Below, piece by piece: positions 61,257 to 64,000 of a DNA stretch of 64,000 nt. Each line of letters starts with the position of its first letter. The stretch's first letter is position 1. Under the pieces are notes generated by a model. The model made no database searches and was not told the DNA's origin. It saw only the letters and a program-made list of their open reading frames with translations. This DNA comes from Palsa-744 sp963734815 (GTDB lineage: Bacteria; Actinomycetota; Thermoleophilia; Solirubrobacterales; Solirubrobacteraceae). Location: contig CAVTIH010000001.1 in the NCBI GenBank assembly GCA_963734815.1, forward strand, positions 186,001 to 250,000, written 5' to 3'. The translations under genes and the position numbers were made by a program.

Positions 61257-61778
61257 GACTACATCCTCCTGTATTTAGTCTGTGGGTGATGAAAAGTCCG
61301 CCGAGCGGGCGAGGTCGTAGCTACTCGGTCACGAGACTCGCTGTCGCGAGTTCGCAAGCACCTAGCTGTCAGGGCCTGCGACTAAAGCTGTGGTGGGGCC
61401 GTCGATGCCGGTCCGATCACGACGCGCCCGAGCCCGATGACCTCAATCTCTGTCTGGGGTGCACAGACGGCGATCTCGGCGGACTCGCGGCGCACGAGAA
61501 CGACTCCGGTCAAGAACAGCAGTTGCTTGCGTATGTTTCGGCGACTCAGCTCCTCGGGAGCCTGCAGGTCCTCGGGGAGGACGCTCGCCGTCATGCGTCG
61601 TCGGTTGTTGAGGCCAGCACAACGCATCCAGCTGGGAGCGTCTGGCGCGTTCCGCGCATCACCTCTATGCACTCGAGAACGTCGGTAAGGCGTGGCCGCT
61701 GCAGGCTATAGCGGCCTGCCGTAGCTGAGGCGGGCGGTCGGCTCGATCATCCGGCGATGCGCAACTACGACCACCGGC
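61257..61778. other. Intergenic, no convincing gene
   Basis: A minus-strand frame at 61382-61672 (MTASVLPEDLQAPEELSRRN, KQLLFLTGVVLVRRESAEI) is the best candidate but has no family or clear ribosome binding site. The GH15 promoter should be at its left edge. Confidence 0.35.
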
Positions 61779-62078
61779 CTAGCGATCGCGCATCTTGGTT
61801 GTGGTGGTTTGTCCGCTCGTGATGATTGTGGCCCGGTTTGCGCTCGCGGCGAATTCACGGCGAGCGATGCCGCGGAGCCGTATGCCGGCGAGTAACATCG
61901 CGATCAATACCGTCGCGGTTAGCCCGTAGGCCAGTGTCAGTCCGCCGGTCGCACAGCGAGCTGCCACCACGATCAATGCCGCGCAAAGGGTCCAAATCGT
62001 TATCGCGAGGAGCTGTATCGCGGTCGCAGATGCGCGCTCGTCCACGTTCCCGCACTGTTCGGCAGGTGAATGCACCAT
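61779..62078 (-). CDS. Small membrane protein, unknown
   Basis: A 99-aa protein with two hydrophobic helices (IQLLAITIWTLCAALIVVAA and LTLAYGLTATVLIAMLLAGI) and a charged C-terminus. I do not recognise it. Reading-frame length and hydrophobicity pattern support translation. It lies just before the IS1595 element and may have been cut off from its former neighbours by the insertion. Confidence 0.45.
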   Translation of the reverse strand: MVHSPAEQCGNVDERASATAIQLLAITIWTLCAALIVVAARCATGGLTLAYGLTATVLIAMLLAGIRLRGIARREFAASANRATIITSGQTTTTKMRDR

Positions 62079-62206
62079 TTGCAGCGTCCCACCGATAGCT
62101 CTCCCAGGCAGCCCAAGCAGACGCTCGGAGATCGTGTGCCGCGGTCAGACCGGCGGCATCGTCGAATGGGCAAGTTTCAGGGGGCGGTCAGGAAGGGAAA
62201 AGCGGC

Positions 62207-63200
62207 TAGTGCGTATCCGGTTTGCTCATGCTGTTTGGCTGGTGTGGGTGGTGAGCTGGCGGTAGGTGGTTGGGGGGTGGCGTCCTGCGAGCCCGAGTAG
62301 CGTCTGAAACGCCGCCATCGGTGTGTGCCGGCGGTTGTGGCGGAACACGTACTCATCGAGGTAGACGGGCAGGTGCTCGTCAGAGACGTCGCGGTGAGTG
62401 CCGTGCATCCAGGCCTTCAGGTTGCTGACGGCGCGGTGCGCACGGGGTAGCAGTTGCTCGCCGGGCGCTGCGGCTCGCTGGCTGCGTGGCCGGTGCTCGT
62501 AGCCGAGCTTGGCGAGCCCGGCGTAACCTTGCCACCCGTCGGTGTGGACAATCGCGCTAGCGGCGGTTGTAGCCTTCAGAAGTCCATGCAGCGAGTCAGC
62601 CGAGGCGTCGTTCAGGACTTGCAGGCGTAGCCGTCCCGAGCCGCGACCACGAACCTCTACAGCGATGCCGACGAGCACCTTCTTGCCCCGCTGGCGGCCG
62701 CCTTTGCGTCCCTCTTCCAGTCCCCCGAGGAAGAACTCGTCGACCTCGACCTCGTCCTTGAGCGGCTCACGCTCGGGGGCGACCATCGCTCGCCTGAGCT
62801 TCTGCAGGATCAGCCACGCTGTCTCATAGCGCGACAGGCCGAGCTGGCGCTGCAGCTGCTTGGCCGAGATCCCGGGATGGTGCGTAGCGACCAAGTACGC
62901 CGCCCAAAACCACGTCCGCAGCGGCGTGCGCGTCTTGTGCATCACGGTCCCCGCCGTCACAGAGGTCTGCAAAGCGCACTCCGAGCACTGCCACAAATGA
63001 CGGCGCTCCAGCACCCACGCCGAGCGACCCCCACACCCCGGACAGACGAACCCCTCCGGCCAGCGCGAAGCCGCCAGATAGTCAAGGCACGCCGCCTCTG
63101 TCGCAAACCGCTCCTGGAACTCCATGATCGTGCGCGGGAAGTCTGGCCGAGCCACCGGCGAACCGTAGCGACCCTACCTGACGTAACCGGATACGCACTA
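62207..63200 (-). mobile_element. IS1595-family insertion sequence
   Basis: The core inverted repeat TAGTGCGTATCCGGTT is at 62207-62222 and, inverted, at 63185-63200. The similarity continues outward (GGAAAAGCGG on the left, CCGCTTTTCC on the right) with a one-base length difference, so the true ends may be 10 bases further out. No clear 8-bp target duplication was found. The transposase between the ends is intact. Confidence 0.8.
62226..63155 (-). CDS. IS1595-family transposase (ISXO2-like)
   Basis: A 309-aa transposase with an N-terminal zinc ribbon (FVCPGCGGRSAWVLERRHLW, QCSECALQTS), a helical linker (GISAKQLQRQLGLSRYETAW) and the ISXO2-like catalytic domain with EVEVDEFFLGGLEEGRKGG (first D), IVHTDGWQGYAGLAKLGYEH (second D), and the C-terminal YLDEYVFRHNRR. 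ATG 63153-63155. The reading frame is intact. Confidence 0.93.
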   Translation of the reverse strand: MARPDFPRTIMEFQERFATEAACLDYLAASRWPEGFVCPGCGGRSAWVLERRHLWQCSECALQTSVTAGTVMHKTRTPLRTWFWAAYLVATHHPGISAKQLQRQLGLSRYETAWLILQKLRRAMVAPEREPLKDEVEVDEFFLGGLEEGRKGGRQRGKKVLVGIAVEVRGRGSGRLRLQVLNDASADSLHGLLKATTAASAIVHTDGWQGYAGLAKLGYEHRPRSQRAAAPGEQLLPRAHRAVSNLKAWMHGTHRDVSDEHLPVYLDEYVFRHNRRHTPMAAFQTLLGLAGRHPPTTYRQLTTHTSQTA

Positions 63201-63243
63201 CACCGCTTTTCCGAGGGAATGGTCTGCGTGCCAGCAGATCGCG

Positions 63244-63855
63244 CTAACGCTTCCTCGCCTCAACCAGCGGCAGAAAAACCTGATCGACGATCTCCTCGAG
63301 CGTCTCGCTCGATGGTGGCTGGTGGGTGAGGATCAGCTCGTGGCGGAGCAGGTCGAGGGGAAGTCGCGCCACGCGCTCGGGCACGTGCTCTCGTGCCTCG
63401 CCGCGTGCGATTGCTCGGGCGAGCACTTGGTTCATGACTTCGCCGCCGCCGCGGGCGAGTTGGTCGATGATCGTGTCGGACGTGTCGTCGGCCATCAGGT
63501 CGTTGAGGAGCCCGACGACGGTCGACGGGCCGATATCGGAGATCCGCCGTGAGGCCCGGCGCATGATCGTGAGCACGTCCTCGCGCAGGCTGCCGGTGTC
63601 GGGGATACGAGCGGTGCCGGTCGGCTGCTGGTGGAGCAGCGCCGCGATCACGAGCTCGTGCCGGCTGGACCAGCGGCGGTAGATCACCGGGCGGCTCGTC
63701 TGCGCCCGGTCGGCGACGCGCTCCATCGTCAGCTTTGCGTAGCCGACGCTCTTGAGTTCTGTCCAGGCGGCGTCGAGCAGGGCCTTTTCGAGTACTGCGC
63801 CGCGGCGTCGGGTGGCGAGGGGGCGGTCGGGGGAGGTGTGTTGGGAAAGGGCCAT
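63244..63855 (-). CDS. TetR-family transcriptional regulator
   Basis: A ~203-aa repressor. The helix-turn-helix is in LEKALLDAAWTELKSVGYAK, LTMERVADRAQTSRPVIYRR then WSSRHELVIAAL. The C-terminal part is of TetR_C type. ATGs at 63853, 63880 and 63907 are possible starts. Divergent from a gene that begins at 63945, which it probably controls. Confidence 0.85.
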   Translation of the reverse strand: MALSQHTSPDRPLATRRRGAVLEKALLDAAWTELKSVGYAKLTMERVADRAQTSRPVIYRRWSSRHELVIAALLHQQPTGTARIPDTGSLREDVLTIMRRASRRISDIGPSTVVGLLNDLMADDTSDTIIDQLARGGGEVMNQVLARAIARGEAREHVPERVARLPLDLLRHELILTHQPPSSETLEEIVDQVFLPLVEARKR

Positions 63856-63944
63856 TAAAAGTTTTCTGGATACGTCTTGCATCTTATCAGCGGATCTGCT
63901 TAGATGCATGCTGTCTCTTACATCGCTCTCCGAAAGGACACCAA

Positions 63945-64000
63945 ATGTTGCTTGTCATCCGTCATCGCTACCCCCGCCTTGCCAACGTCCTCAGCTTCGT
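63945..64000 (+). CDS. Start of a gene cut by the window end, unknown
   Basis: ATG 63945 is preceded by GAAAGGACACC. The first 18 residues (MLLVIRHRYPRLANVLSF) are the only visible part. The basic then hydrophobic start would fit a membrane transporter, but 18 residues do not allow a call. Divergent from a TetR gene, so a TetR-controlled product is likely. Confidence 0.5.
   Translation, partial: MLLVIRHRYPRLANVLSF

Overview
The window is high-GC bacterial DNA, most likely from an actinobacterium of the class Thermoleophilia (Solirubrobacterales-like). The evidence is the base composition, the frequent GTG/TTG starts with 4-bp gene overlaps, a secreted NHL-repeat protein with a C-terminal module I associate with that group, an LppP/LprE-type lipoprotein, and an EACC1/caspase pair of actinobacterial type. 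The placement is inferred from gene content, not from a marker gene.

Region 1 (1-8.1 kb): a cut-off PIN toxin, a GNAT acetyltransferase, a UvrD-like helicase and a VapBC pair lie before an intact tRNA-Arg(ACG). The 3' half of this tRNA plus the start of a tyrosine-integrase gene occurs again 2.66 kb downstream as a ~302-bp direct repeat, and both integrase copies are broken. Between the repeats lies an AbiEi/AbiEii-like type IV toxin-antitoxin operon. The segment looks like a decayed tandem integration with a retained TA cargo.

Region 2 (8.4-15.7 kb): an alpha/beta hydrolase divergent from a TetR regulator, the NHL-repeat protein, and nested transposons. A complete IS66-family element with an 8-bp target duplication sits inside an IS1380-family element. 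The IS1380 element has a 5-bp target duplication that falls on the stop codon of a cyclopropane synthase gene.

Region 3 (15.7-23.1 kb): a lipid-modification operon (38-aa small ORF, FAD amine oxidase-like protein, DUF1365 protein, CFA-type methyltransferase; every junction is a 4-bp overlap) is divergent from a CarH/LitR-type B12-binding MerR photoreceptor. Two degraded NAD(P)-binding genes, an SRPBCC protein and a DNA photolyase follow. Together they suggest a light-response regulon.

Region 4 (23.3-42.2 kb): a second VapBC/Phd-type pair, FxsA, a Rieske protein, an EACC1 plus membrane-anchored caspase conflict module, GreA, a GGDEF/HD-GYP membrane protein, a CHAD protein, a flavin/F420 pyridoxamine oxidase-like protein, an LppP/LprE lipoprotein, an MFS drug exporter with its TetR regulator, LapA, a tandem TetR protein, UspA, a cNMP-thioredoxin-reductase-like fusion and an aldo/keto reductase.

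Region 5 (42.2-57.0 kb): an island-like accessory segment. It holds tRNA-Thr(GGT) flanked by inverted fragments of one protein family and by antisense tRNA pieces, then a 1774-aa sacsin-like ATPase with a C-terminal DUF3883 nuclease-like domain. It continues with three genes I do not recognise, a pair of ATPases (one without a Walker A lysine) behind a large palindromic operator, and a tyrosine recombinase.

Region 6 (57.5-64 kb): a two-component flavin monooxygenase pair, a GH15 glucoamylase/trehalase-like gene broken by several frameshifts, a small membrane protein, an IS1595-family element, a TetR regulator and the start of a divergent gene cut by the window end.
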